Assembly: GCA_010672345.1 (NCBI GenBank)
Contig: JAAHGY010000009.1
Location: forward strand, 1 to 36,814
Direction of reading: 5' to 3'
Source of the DNA: Cyanothece sp. SIO2G6
Lineage (GTDB): Bacteria > Cyanobacteriota > Cyanobacteriia > CAKZMO01
Length of the DNA: 36,814 bases
Positions 24,649 through 33,137 of this stretch are shown one piece after another. Both the position numbers and the translations under genes were made by a program. Numbering within the stretch: the stretch's first letter is position 1; the number at the start of each line of letters is the position of its first letter. The notes under the pieces were generated by a model, which saw only the letters and a list, made by a program, of their open reading frames with translations, searched no databases and was not told the DNA's origin.

Positions 24649-25740
24649 ATGACCACCACCCCTACCTCTGATCCAAAATCGAAAATCCAAAATCCAAAAG
24701 TCCCACTGCCCCACTTCCCTCTCAGTGTTGCTCCCATGATGGACCGCACCGATCGCCATTTTCGCTATTTCATGCGGCAAATCACTCAGCGGACGTTGCT
24801 GTACACCGAGATGGTCACAAGTGCCGCAATTATTTACGGGGTGTGTCGGGAACGGGATGCAGAGAAACGCGATCGCCTCCTGGGATTTGATCCGGCTGAA
24901 AAGCCGCTGGTGCTACAAATTGGTGGTGATAATCCCCAGGATTTGGCAACCTGTGCCAGAGTAGCGGCGGATATGGGTTATGACGAGGTGAATCTGAATG
25001 TGGGCTGTCCCAGTGATCGCGTCCAGAGTGGTAATTTTGGCGCATGTCTGATGGCCCAGCCCCAGCGGGTGGCGGATTGTGTGGCTGCCATGCAGAATGC
25101 GGTATCGATTCCGGTGACCGTGAAGCATCGGATTGGTATTGATCAGCGCGATCGCTACGAAGATTTGGTAGATTTTGTCCAAACTGTTGCGGCGGCTGGA
25201 TGTCGGCGCTTCAGTGTTCACGCTCGTAAAGCTTGGTTGCAAGGGCTGAGTCCCAAAGATAACCGCACCATTCCGCCCCTCCGTTACGCTGACGTGCATC
25301 GGTTAAAGCAGGAGTTTCCCCATCTCTGGATTGAGATTAACGGAGGATTCACGAGTTTGGCTCAAGTCAAGTCCCAGCTACACCGGGTGGATGCAGTGAT
25401 GATTGGTCGGGCTGCCTATGATCACCCTTATTTATTTGCGCCCGTCGATCGGGAATTCTTTGGTGACGAAAATCCTCCGGTGCAAAACCGTCATCAAGTG
25501 GTGGAGCAAATGTTGCCCTATATTGCCCACTGGACGAAGCGGGGGTTAAAACTACACAAAATCACTCGCCACATGTTGCAATTGTTTCATCACCAACCGG
25601 GTAGCCGTGCTTGGAAGAGGCATTTGACAGAACAGTCCTGCAAGCCAGACGCAGACGCGGAGATTGTGCAAGAGGCATTGTCTTTGGTGGCCCAGGCGGA
25701 AACTAAAACTGCTGAGTTCGCACGGGTCGAGGTAACGTGA
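24649..25740 (+). CDS. dusA: tRNA-dihydrouridine synthase A
   Basis: Flavin-dependent reduction of uridine (positions 20/20a) in tRNA. The TIM-barrel domain starts at FPLSVAPMMDRTDRHFRYF (about residues 23-41) and includes LLYTEMVTSAAIIYG (about 50-64), LQIGGDNPQDLA (about 88-99), NLNVGCPSDRVQSGNFGACL (about 111-130, with the catalytic Cys in GCPS), VKHRIGID, SVHARKAWLQGLSPKDNR and EINGGFTS. These are hallmarks of DusA rather than DusB or DusC. The start at 24649 gives a 22-residue leader (MTTTPTSDPKSKIQ...) encoded partly by an intergenic-type repeat; the frame remains open upstream through more repeats, and no ribosome binding site is seen at any candidate. Total length 363 residues, normal to slightly long. 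Confidence 0.93.
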   Translation: MTTTPTSDPKSKIQNPKVPLPHFPLSVAPMMDRTDRHFRYFMRQITQRTLLYTEMVTSAAIIYGVCRERDAEKRDRLLGFDPAEKPLVLQIGGDNPQDLATCARVAADMGYDEVNLNVGCPSDRVQSGNFGACLMAQPQRVADCVAAMQNAVSIPVTVKHRIGIDQRDRYEDLVDFVQTVAAAGCRRFSVHARKAWLQGLSPKDNRTIPPLRYADVHRLKQEFPHLWIEINGGFTSLAQVKSQLHRVDAVMIGRAAYDHPYLFAPVDREFFGDENPPVQNRHQVVEQMLPYIAHWTKRGLKLHKITRHMLQLFHHQPGSRAWKRHLTEQSCKPDADAEIVQEALSLVAQAETKTAEFARVEVT

Positions 25741-25787
25741 GCTTCAGCTAAGACTAGAGAATGTGACTCCCACCCAGGACTGTATCC

Positions 25788-26348
25788 CTACGCTGAGGTC
25801 GGAGTTTGGACTGTGGCCTGCTGCATAATTGCCAGAAAGTGGCTCAGATTTGGGGTTTGTTGGTGGGGATCTTTGGCTAAATCATCCCAGTGGCGCAGTT
25901 TTACTGCATCCTCGGCATAGGGTTGTTGGATAAAAGCAGCCGCTGCTTGTTCAGCGAAAATTCCCCCTTGCAGGTCCAAACTCAATTGGGAGGCTGGGGA
26001 TAGGGAAGCCCAGTAAGTCCCATCCACTGCACACAGATACCGTTTTGCTGCGACGTGTAGCCGGATGGGAGTGGTGACAGCGGCAGGAAACAAAGTTTCG
26101 AGGATGGGAATGGCGCGATATTCGTGGCGATCGTCAATGCCCCGTTTGGCGACATCTTCGCCCAAGTGATGCACCAAGTGGCCCAGATCATGGAGCAGAC
26201 AGGCCGTAATCAACTCGGCAGATGCGCCAGCGGTTTCAGCCAGGGTTGCACACTGGAGGGCATGTTGAAGTTGACTGACCGCTTCGCCACCGTACTGGGC
26301 TTGACCGCGATCGCCATATAGTTCAATCAGTTCGGAAAGAGTAGGCAT
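25788..26348 (-). CDS. PhnZ-like HD-domain protein (putative diiron oxygenase)
   Basis: A 186-residue HD-superfamily protein. Counting from MPTLSEL (26348), it has Y19-x-x-E22, H29, H53-D54, H57, H75, H98, K102, S120 and D155. These line up, at a constant offset of 5 to 6, with the metal ligands, the gating Tyr/Glu pair and substrate residues I recall for PhnZ, the mixed-valence diiron enzyme that oxidatively cleaves (1-hydroxy-2-aminoethyl)phosphonate to glycine and phosphate. The text QYGGEAVSQLQHALQCA is the subfamily signature. An upstream GTG at 26387 is possible but adds no conserved residues. The phnCDE transporter lies 6 kb away; no PhnY-type dioxygenase gene is present. Activity is inferred, not shown; the substrate could be another C-P or C-C compound. 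Confidence 0.8.
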   Translation of the reverse strand: MPTLSELIELYGDRGQAQYGGEAVSQLQHALQCATLAETAGASAELITACLLHDLGHLVHHLGEDVAKRGIDDRHEYRAIPILETLFPAAVTTPIRLHVAAKRYLCAVDGTYWASLSPASQLSLDLQGGIFAEQAAAAFIQQPYAEDAVKLRHWDDLAKDPHQQTPNLSHFLAIMQQATVQTPTSA

Positions 26349-26512
26349 GGGAGTTTTAGTTAACCTGACGGCGAAAAAAGTATCCACAGCTTAAGAGTAA
26401 AGCATCCGCAGATTAAACCTTACCTCAATGGCCTCCTTCAATGGTAGCTTTCACGTTGCGATCGCTAGAATAGACGGGACATTTATCATGACCGATTGCG
26501 TCTGTTTTCTAC

Positions 26513-29185
26513 ATGACTTGTCCCAATTCGCCACTTTTTGGACATGACAACAACTCGAACCTTGAAAATCTAAATCCCGATCGCCAAACTATTCTCCTCC
26601 GTCTAGCGGCTTGTTTCCATCAATTCGATCGCACCCTGTTGCAAATGCTCAGTGACTCTGTAGCGATCGCCTCCCCTACCATTTCAGATAGCGACTGGCA
26701 AGGAATCCTCCAATTACCCTATGTGGACTCGGTTGATGATCAAGATGACACATTTCAACTGAGTGCCGATGCTAGAACTGAGTTTCATCAAGCCTTGTGG
26801 ACCAAGAATGCTGAACAATGGCAACACATTCACGGGTTTCTTGCTGATTATTTTCAGGAGCGATCGCACCATGTCGTTCCTGCGGCTGCCTCCCCAAAAC
26901 TCAAGTACCAACATGAAGTGTGGCGATCGCTCACCACGGAATATCTTTACCATCTCATCCTCAGCGAAAGACCGGGCTTCCAAACAACGGTTATTAGTCA
27001 TTTGCTGGAAGCTGATGATCTTAATTCGTTCATTTGGTCCAGATTTTATGATTACAAATTGGATTATCAAAATGCAGTTGAGTGGACAGTGCTTGAGGCG
27101 TTGTCAAGAGCACAAAACGAATTGGAACAATGGGCACTCTGTCCACTACAAACCGAAACTGTCAGCTTTTGCAAAGACTTTAGCAAATTTGGCTATCTGC
27201 ATTCCGTAAAACAGGATGTCGCGCAGCGAGTTAAACAAGGTTGTTTAGAGCAACTGGATGCGTTAGAGGGACTGGCTAAATTTGCGGCCCTAATCCTTGG
27301 CTCCAAACACTGTGACCCTTCTGAAAAGCTGGATTGGTTGAACCAAGCCTATGCTCAAGCAGAATCCAGTCTGTTTCCAGATGACCCTGAATTGAATTGG
27401 CACATGTTTGGTAGACGGTTAACCTATTCTTTCTCTTACGAGCTTAAAGTATACGATAAAGCAGTTGAATGTTACGACAGGGGTGTTGAATGTCATCCAG
27501 ATAATCCTGATGCCTGGTATGAACGGGGAATAGCCCTCAGTCGTTTAGACCGCTCAGAAGAAGCGATCGCCAGCTACGAAAGAGCGATCGAATGCAATCG
27601 TGAATACTATAGAGCTTGGGAACAACGAGGTAACGAACTGTATGCAATAGGGCGCACTGAGGAGGCATTAGAGAGCTATCAGCAGGCTGATTTGGGAACG
27701 CAACGAACCGGGCTAGAGCACACATGGCGATCGCTTGCCGAATTTATGCGTTATCGGGATCGCTTAGAAGAGTCGCTAGCCCTTTATGACAAAGCCCTCG
27801 AAGTTAATCCCCACAACCACTATACCTGGGCCGAAAAAGCAGCCATTCTTCTCCAACTCGATCGTAAAGAGGAAGCCATAGTTCAATACGGTAAAGCCGC
27901 AGAATGTGCCCCAACCAATGCACGTTGGCCTGAAAAACAAAGTGAGATCCTAGAAGGATTGGGTCGTTATGAAGAAGCCAGGACTAGCTATGGGCAAGTC
28001 ATTACCGCTTGTGATCAGATGATTGCCTCCCGTTCCGATCCGGGTGTTGCTGGGCTGTGGAGAATGCGCGGACACTTTCTTGCCAAGTTAAAGCGCTATG
28101 AGGAGGCGATCGCCAGCTACAATCAAGCGATTAACTTAAGACCTCATGAAATTTCGTATCAATGGCAAAAAGCCCAGGTTTTGAAACAATGGGGGCGTAA
28201 AACAGAGGCGATCGCTATCTATGAGGAGGTACTAGCTTATTGGGATAAAAGGTTGGAAGCGGGTCGGGATTCTTACTATACCTGGTATCGTCGGGCCGAT
28301 TTGCTGGTTCAACTAAAGCGCTATGAAGAAGCTGTTTTGAGTTATGACCAGGCGCTCGAATATCAAGATCGGCTACACTACAAATTGTGGTTAGGCCGAG
28401 GAGAAGCCCTGTCGAAATTAGAACGTTATGAAGAAGCAATCGCTAGCTACGATCAAGCTTTGCTCCTCAAACCCGGCGATTCTTCAGCATGGTATTACAA
28501 GGCAGTCGCATTGGAAAATTCAAAAAGGTATGAAGAAGCGATCGCTGCCTATGACAAGACGCTGGCTAAACAGAGTCTTTTTACCGCATGGGGCCGCCGT
28601 GGGTCGCTTTTAGCAAAGTTAGGCCAACATAAAGCAGCCATTGAGAGCTACGATCAATCGCTTGCCGATAGGCCAGATATATCAATTGCTTGGGTCCAAC
28701 GTGGGGGGAGTCTAGAAGAACTGGGGCAGCAGGAAGAAGCAAATGCTAGCTATCTCGAAGCAACTCAATGTACCTCAAACAACCCAGCTTCATTAGTCAC
28801 ACAGGCAAAAGCATTCCTGAAATTGGGCCGTAGAGAGGAGGCGATCGCTGTCCTGGATAAAGCGATTGAAGTCGCACCAGATTATGCCTGTGCCTGGTTT
28901 CGTAAGGGAACGGGACTCTTGGAACTGAAGCAGTATGAAGAGGCGATCGCTGCATTTGGTCGAGTCATAGACCTAGAACCAGACACCACTAGCAAACGCC
29001 ATACCGATGCCCTTTATAACCAAGCCTGTTGTTTCAGCTTGCTGGGTGATTTGAACAGTGCGATCGCTCTATTAACCCAAGCCATCCAACTTAATCCCAG
29101 TTATCGTGACAGCGCTCCCAAAGACAATGATCTGACTGCCCTGAGAGATCATCCAGAGTTTCAGCACTTGATCACACAACCGTAA
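26513..29185 (+). CDS. Large TPR protein
   Basis: An 890-residue protein. Residues 1-300 are not recognised: mixed helical, starting with LNPDRQTILLRLAACFHQFD and lacking any signal or membrane segment. From about residue 305 to 880 there are some 15 TPR motifs in close register (for example ALSRLDRSEEAIASYERAIE, ALSKLERYEEAIASYDQALL, LKQYEEAIAAFGRVIDLEP). HIP1 sites recur at corresponding places in the repeats, where GAAGCGATCGC encodes EAIA, so repeat growth and HIP1 content are linked. The final motif CCFSLLGDLNSAIALLTQAI is followed by DLTALRDHPEFQHLI, the usual cyanobacterial TPR ending. Cytoplasmic scaffold is likely; no enzymatic domain such as CHAT or a kinase was seen. No clear ribosome binding site precedes the ATG. 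Confidence 0.87.
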   Translation: MTCPNSPLFGHDNNSNLENLNPDRQTILLRLAACFHQFDRTLLQMLSDSVAIASPTISDSDWQGILQLPYVDSVDDQDDTFQLSADARTEFHQALWTKNAEQWQHIHGFLADYFQERSHHVVPAAASPKLKYQHEVWRSLTTEYLYHLILSERPGFQTTVISHLLEADDLNSFIWSRFYDYKLDYQNAVEWTVLEALSRAQNELEQWALCPLQTETVSFCKDFSKFGYLHSVKQDVAQRVKQGCLEQLDALEGLAKFAALILGSKHCDPSEKLDWLNQAYAQAESSLFPDDPELNWHMFGRRLTYSFSYELKVYDKAVECYDRGVECHPDNPDAWYERGIALSRLDRSEEAIASYERAIECNREYYRAWEQRGNELYAIGRTEEALESYQQADLGTQRTGLEHTWRSLAEFMRYRDRLEESLALYDKALEVNPHNHYTWAEKAAILLQLDRKEEAIVQYGKAAECAPTNARWPEKQSEILEGLGRYEEARTSYGQVITACDQMIASRSDPGVAGLWRMRGHFLAKLKRYEEAIASYNQAINLRPHEISYQWQKAQVLKQWGRKTEAIAIYEEVLAYWDKRLEAGRDSYYTWYRRADLLVQLKRYEEAVLSYDQALEYQDRLHYKLWLGRGEALSKLERYEEAIASYDQALLLKPGDSSAWYYKAVALENSKRYEEAIAAYDKTLAKQSLFTAWGRRGSLLAKLGQHKAAIESYDQSLADRPDISIAWVQRGGSLEELGQQEEANASYLEATQCTSNNPASLVTQAKAFLKLGRREEAIAVLDKAIEVAPDYACAWFRKGTGLLELKQYEEAIAAFGRVIDLEPDTTSKRHTDALYNQACCFSLLGDLNSAIALLTQAIQLNPSYRDSAPKDNDLTALRDHPEFQHLITQP

Positions 29186-29212
29186 CGCTCGATCATTAGG
29201 ACCAAGGATGAT

Positions 29213-29665
29213 TTACGCCCGTCTTTTGATAAATTTCATCGCTCCCGCGAAATCACCATCTGTTTCAACACCCACTGGTAACCAATCTAAATGTAAGTAG
29301 AAACCGTAGGCTCTCAACTTAGGGTCGTTCTCTGTCACTAACCAAATCTCATCTAAGCCCTGTGACCACAGCCACTTTTCAGCCGCTTGCATCAGGGCAC
29401 GTCCAGCGCCCCGACCTTCAAACGCAGGCAAGACAAACATGCCCAATATCGTGGCTTCTGTCGCATTGGCAATTGAGAACCCAATCGGTTGATCGTCAAT
29501 CTCGGCGATCCAGGCGCAACAATCGGTTTTTAACATGTGGGCAACAGAGTCTGGCGTAATTCCAAGCTCAGCAATCTCCTCGCGGGATTGATAATTTTCA
29601 ATGACGCTGGTTCTAATCTCAAACAGCGTCTCGATATCGTCCTGTTGGGCTATGCGGATATTCAT
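29213..29665 (-). CDS. GNAT family N-acetyltransferase
   Basis: A 150-residue acetyl-CoA-dependent acetyltransferase. MNIRIAQQDDIETLFEIRTSV opens the fold; AWIAEIDDQPIGFSIA (about 57-72), ILGMFVLPAFEGRGAGRALM (about 79-98) is motif A with the R/Q-x-x-G-x-G/A pyrophosphate loop, and LRAYGFYLHLDW is motif B. The start at 29665 is chosen because GAAGA precedes it and it begins at the domain edge; the frame opens 9 codons earlier with no merit. The acceptor is unknown. Confidence 0.88.
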   Translation of the reverse strand: MNIRIAQQDDIETLFEIRTSVIENYQSREEIAELGITPDSVAHMLKTDCCAWIAEIDDQPIGFSIANATEATILGMFVLPAFEGRGAGRALMQAAEKWLWSQGLDEIWLVTENDPKLRAYGFYLHLDWLPVGVETDGDFAGAMKFIKRRA

Positions 29666-29806
29666 GTCTTCTGTTCTATCTGGTACCCTCAATCATACCT
29701 ATAGCCAAGACCATCCCATAAAGCAGCGAGGTCACAGACAACCTATGACCCCGCAATCTTGCGAAATTAGCAGACTAAAATTTTAGCCATCATACCTGAG
29801 TGGATC

Positions 29807-30367
29807 TTAGAAACCAGGGATGAGAACCGAGTCGATGACATGGATAACACCATTGGTTGCAGGCACGTCCGGAATAATGACGTTTGCCTCATCAACCTTG
29901 ACTCCCGCGTAAGAAACTTGAACATCAATATCATCTCCTTCAAGTGTCCCGACTTTGCCGGATACTAGGTCACCGGACAGTACCTTTCCGGGCACGACAT
30001 GGTAGGTCAAGATCTTGATCAATGTGTCTTTGTTCTCAGGCCGCAGCAGGTCTTCGACGAGTCCCGGAGGCAGGTCAGCAAATGCTGCATCCGTTGGGGC
30101 AAACACAGTGAAAGGACCGCTACTTTGCAGAACCTCGACTAAACCAGCCGCTTGCAGGGCTGCTGCCAAGGTATTGAACTGACCCGCTTCTACAGCAGTC
30201 GTGACGATATCTTGGGCATAGGCAACTAGGGTGCCGTAGCTGTCATCGAACAGACTGGTGGATTGCTGTGCTGGGCTTGCCACAGCAGGCAAGGTGAAAT
30301 TGAACGCCAAAGTAATTGAGAGCAGAGCAGAAATAGCAATGCTAACGAGAGATTTGAGCTTGTTCAC
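29807..30367 (-). CDS. Fasciclin (FAS1) domain protein
   Basis: A 186-residue secreted protein. Residues 1-31 are a signal peptide ([17 protein letters not shown], ending LPAVASPA). One FAS1 domain covers about 45-186: [19 protein letters not shown], then the H1 box [17 protein letters not shown] and the [13 protein letters not shown] segment, and the H2 box [15 protein letters not shown] at the very end. FAS1 domains mediate adhesion and are common, single-copy secreted proteins in cyanobacteria. It starts with GTG, supported by CAGGAGAAACC right before it. Length is typical. Confidence 0.93.
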   Translation of the reverse strand: MNKLKSLVSIAISALLSITLAFNFTLPAVASPAQQSTSLFDDSYGTLVAYAQDIVTTAVEAGQFNTLAAALQAAGLVEVLQSSGPFTVFAPTDAAFADLPPGLVEDLLRPENKDTLIKILTYHVVPGKVLSGDLVSGKVGTLEGDDIDVQVSYAGVKVDEANVIIPDVPATNGVIHVIDSVLIPGF

Positions 30368-30535
30368 GGTTTCTCCTGAACATAATTTGAATGTTGCACG
30401 TTCACACTAAGCAATGCCGTGAATTCTGTCAAGAAAGAGTGACATGATTATTGTCAGATCAGGAGCGATCGCTCATTAGAATTAACGTTACTGAAATATT
30501 CGAGGCAGATAGGTCACACAATATCCGATGAAGTA

Positions 30536-31042
30536 ATGACTGAGGAAATGATGACTGAGGAAATAATATCTGATGAAATTACAATTCGGTTGGCTGAACC
30601 AGGTGATGCGGAACCACTTGTGCGTTTCAATCAGGCCATGGCATTGGAGACCGAAGGCAAGGAATTAGTTGAAGCGGTGATTGCTGCCGGAGTGCTTGGA
30701 TTGCTGGAGAATCCGACTCTGGGCTTTTATGTCGTTGCTGAATGCGGTGGCGAGGTGGTTGCAGCCTTGATGGTGACGATGGAGTGGAGTGACTGGCGTA
30801 ATGGTCTCTTCTGGTGGATTCAGAGTGTGTACGTGTTGCCAACCCATCGGCGCAAGGGCATCTATCGTCGCCTTTACGAATTTGTTAAAGCCTGTGCAGA
30901 GGAAAATCCCCAGATTTGTGGTTTTCGGCTCTATGTTGAGAAGGATAATGTGACAGCCCAGCGGACTTACGATGCGCTGGGCATGGTGGAAACCCACTAC
31001 AGAATGTATGAGGAACTCAAATCGGCTGGACAAGAGCGCTGA
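30536..31042 (+). CDS. GNAT family N-acetyltransferase
   Basis: A 168-residue acetyltransferase unrelated in detail to the one at 29213-29665. ITIRLAEPGDAEPLVRFNQAMA starts the domain at residue 16; VVAALMVTMEWSDWRNG, WWIQSVYVLPTHRRKGIYRRL (motif A, about 100-118) and RLYVEKDNVTAQRTYDALGM (motif B, about 136-155) are clear. This subgroup of cyanobacterial GNATs shows the W-WIQSVYV motif. The first 13 residues (MTEEMMTEEIISDE) come from a short duplication at DNA level, so a start a few codons later is possible. Upstream is divergent from the fasciclin gene. Confidence 0.87.
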   Translation: MTEEMMTEEIISDEITIRLAEPGDAEPLVRFNQAMALETEGKELVEAVIAAGVLGLLENPTLGFYVVAECGGEVVAALMVTMEWSDWRNGLFWWIQSVYVLPTHRRKGIYRRLYEFVKACAEENPQICGFRLYVEKDNVTAQRTYDALGMVETHYRMYEELKSAGQER

Positions 31043-31070
31043 TTGGAGCTGGAGGATTTTTGCTACAGTA

Positions 31071-31233
31071 ACGTGAGTTCGATGAAGTCAAACAGCCCTC
31101 TCCCCCAGCCCCTCTCCCATTTTGAGAGAGGGGAGAAAAGCCTAGAAATCGTTAGGATTTGGTTCCCCTTCCCCCATTTTGGGGGCAAGGGGTTAGGGGA
31201 TGGGGGCCGATTAATGTCCTATCGAACTCACGT
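31071..31233. mobile_element. Miniature inverted-repeat element C
   Basis: A 163-bp element with 13-bp perfect terminal repeats ACGTGAGTTCGAT and ATCGAACTCACGT, flanked by TACAGTA on both sides (31064-31070 and 31234-31240), likely a 7-bp duplication, though part of it could belong to the element ends. The interior contains CCTCTCCC-type and TTCCCCC-type nested hairpins like those of element B, while the ends are unrelated. It lies in the leader of the second Uma2 gene. Confidence 0.75.
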
Positions 31234-31270
31234 TACAGTAGGGCCACAGAGCAATTTTTGGAGCAGTGCC

Positions 31271-31987
31271 ATGGTGACTCAAACGCAAGCGAATCCCCGA
31301 CAACATCCGATGTCCGTTCAGCCTTACCCGCCGCTCCAAAGTGGTGACTGTCTCTCCCGTCCCGAATTTGAACGACGGTATGCCGCTGATCAAAGCATTC
31401 GCAAAGCAGAACTGATTGAAGGAGTTGTTTACGTCGCCTCTCCCCTCCGACACACACAACATGGTCAACCCCACAGTCGAGTGATGACCTGGCTGGGGAC
31501 TTATCAAGCGTTGACACCCGGTGTGGATTCAAGCGATGCCGCAACCGTCAGACTCGATTTGGATAATGAACCCCAACCCGATGCATTGCTGTTGATTCAA
31601 CCGGAAGCTGGCGGGCAAGTCCGCATTAGTGAGGACGGCTACATTGAAGGGGCACCGGAACTGGTGGTGGAAATTGCGGCTAGTAGTGCGGCAATCGACA
31701 CGGGGACTAAAAAACGGGTGTATCGCCGCAACGGAGTTCTAGAGTATGTCATTTGGCAAGTTTACGAGAACAAGCTGGAATGGTTTGCCCTGGTTGATGG
31801 CGAGTACCAATTGCTCTCCCCAGATACGGATGGCATTATTCGCAGTCGGGTGTTTCCCGGACTGTGGTTAGATGTTAAGGCGTTGTTAACTGATCAGATG
31901 GCGCAGGTTCTAGAAGTTGTGCAGACCGGAATCCAGTCCCCAGAGCATCAAACGTTTGTGGAGCAGTTGCAACTGCCACAAAACTAG
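31271..31987 (+). CDS. Uma2 family (DUF820) endonuclease-like protein
   Basis: A 238-residue Uma2 protein. RPEFERRYAADQSIRKAELIEGVVYV (about residues 30-55), the DLDNEPQPDALLLI strand with its conserved Pro-Asp (about 97-110), GAPELVVEIAASS (about 127-139) and KKRVYRRNGVLEYVIWQV (about 147-164) are the family blocks and include the nuclease-fold acidic residues. The start at 31271 is selected since the open frame upstream (from 31043) is mobile element C and not protein. Its stop precedes the phn operon by about 250 bases. Family role unknown. Confidence 0.88.
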   Translation: MVTQTQANPRQHPMSVQPYPPLQSGDCLSRPEFERRYAADQSIRKAELIEGVVYVASPLRHTQHGQPHSRVMTWLGTYQALTPGVDSSDAATVRLDLDNEPQPDALLLIQPEAGGQVRISEDGYIEGAPELVVEIAASSAAIDTGTKKRVYRRNGVLEYVIWQVYENKLEWFALVDGEYQLLSPDTDGIIRSRVFPGLWLDVKALLTDQMAQVLEVVQTGIQSPEHQTFVEQLQLPQN

Positions 31988-32056
31988 CCTCAAGCATTTA
32001 TCCCAAGCTATCCCACAATCTTTCCTTCCCACAATCTTTCTTTAGTCTTTTGTTTA

Positions 32057-32093
32057 CTTAACCTTAATTTTCGTTAAAGAAAGGCTTAATGAT
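32057..32093 (+). promoter_or_regulatory. Candidate Pho box of the phn operon
   Basis: TTAA cores repeat about every 11 bases: CTTAATTT (32063-32070), GTTAAAGA (32073-32080) and CTTAATGA (32085-32092), with an additional CTTAACCT at 32057-32064. Tandem (C/T)TTAA-type octamers spaced by about 3 bases are the cyanobacterial PhoB/SphR binding pattern. It sits 140 bases before phnC, which fits regulation by phosphate starvation. Spacing is slightly irregular (10 and 12), so this is a candidate only. Confidence 0.45.
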
Positions 32094-32104
32094 TGACCTA
32101 GACA

Positions 32105-32138
32105 ATAATCTCAGCTCTGAGTACAAGGGTGAGATTAT
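32105..32138 (+). promoter_or_regulatory. Inverted repeat in the phnC leader
   Basis: ATAATCTCA (32105-32113) and TGAGATTAT (32130-32138) are exact complements with a 16-base centre. The position between the candidate Pho box and the phnC start suggests an operator or an mRNA leader hairpin. No T-run follows, so it is not a terminator. Confidence 0.45.
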
Positions 32139-32234
32139 CTAATCGTTTGTATCCTTGATCACTCAGAGGTGGCTCCAGTTAATTCTGTATGGGGTGTTCA
32201 TCGGTGGCACAAGTCTAGTGGTATGGGAGATGTA

Positions 32235-33080
32235 ATGGAATCGCCTTCACAGATTTCATCTGAGTTACAGGTTGAGTCGGTGTTTGCACCAACGGCTGTA
32301 GCGGTTAAAGAGTTATCAAAAACGTTTAAGGGCGTATCGGCACTTCGGTCCGTCAGTATGAATATTCACCAAGGAGAGATGGTTGCCCTCGTGGGCGCAT
32401 CGGGTTCTGGTAAGTCCACACTCCTCCGCAATGTCAATGGTCTCCAGCAAGCTGACACGGGAGCCGTTGAGATATTTGGTAGTCCGCTGCAAGTTGATGG
32501 TTCTTTCCATTCCAAGGTACGCCAGTTGCGTAGCCAGATTGGATTTATTTTCCAGCAATTTAATCTGGTAAACCGATTAACGGCTCTAGAAAATGTGCTG
32601 GTTGGTAGGTTAGCCCAAGTTGCACCGTGGCGATCGCTCATCCGTTCCTTTACCCGTGAGGAGAAACTGCAAGCATTGGCAGCGCTGGAACGGGTGGGTA
32701 TTCTCAATCAGGCCCACAAGCGGGCATCAGCGCTATCGGGAGGACAACAGCAACGGGTGGCGATCGCCCGCTGTCTGATGCAAGGGGCAAAAATCATCCT
32801 GGCAGACGAACCGATCGCGTCTCTCGACCCTGATTCTGCCCGTAAGGTGATGGAACTCCTCACTAGTTTGAACCAAGAGCAAGGCATCACCGTTATTACC
32901 TCCCTCCATCAGGTTCAAGTTGTGCAGCGCTATTTCCAACGCTCGATCGCGCTCCGGCAGGGAGAGGTTTGCTTTGATGGGGCCACCGTTGACTTGGATG
33001 GCGATCGCCTGACTCGGATTTACGGTTCAGCAGTAGAAGAGCTGGTGATGAGCGGTCATGCCGAGGTTTTTGCTGGTTAG
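32235..33080 (+). CDS. phnC: Phosphonate/phosphite ABC transporter ATP-binding protein
   Basis: A 281-residue ATPase of the PhnC type energising the importer at the inner membrane. VKELSKTFKGVSALRSVSMNI opens the domain; Walker A GASGSGKST (about 58-66), Q-loop FIFQQFNLVNRLTALENVLVG (typical for PhnC), signature LSGGQQQRVAIARCL, Walker B IILADEPIASLD and VITSLHQV, the PhnC-type switch region, all read intact. Start 32235 is supported by GGGAG 5 bases upstream; GTG at 32169 and ATG at 32223 are other options that add only low-complexity residues. First gene of the phnC-phnD-phnE operon, 57 bases from phnD. Confidence 0.92.
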   Translation: MESPSQISSELQVESVFAPTAVAVKELSKTFKGVSALRSVSMNIHQGEMVALVGASGSGKSTLLRNVNGLQQADTGAVEIFGSPLQVDGSFHSKVRQLRSQIGFIFQQFNLVNRLTALENVLVGRLAQVAPWRSLIRSFTREEKLQALAALERVGILNQAHKRASALSGGQQQRVAIARCLMQGAKIILADEPIASLDPDSARKVMELLTSLNQEQGITVITSLHQVQVVQRYFQRSIALRQGEVCFDGATVDLDGDRLTRIYGSAVEELVMSGHAEVFAG

Positions 33081-33137
33081 ATTCACAGATTTATCTATTT
33101 CAAACAAGCTGTCTTAGACAAAACAAGGAACACAATT

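Noticed and set aside
31043-31270. Longer Uma2 protein starting at 31043
   Set aside because: The region is element C with terminal inverted repeats; the family domain begins after 31271.
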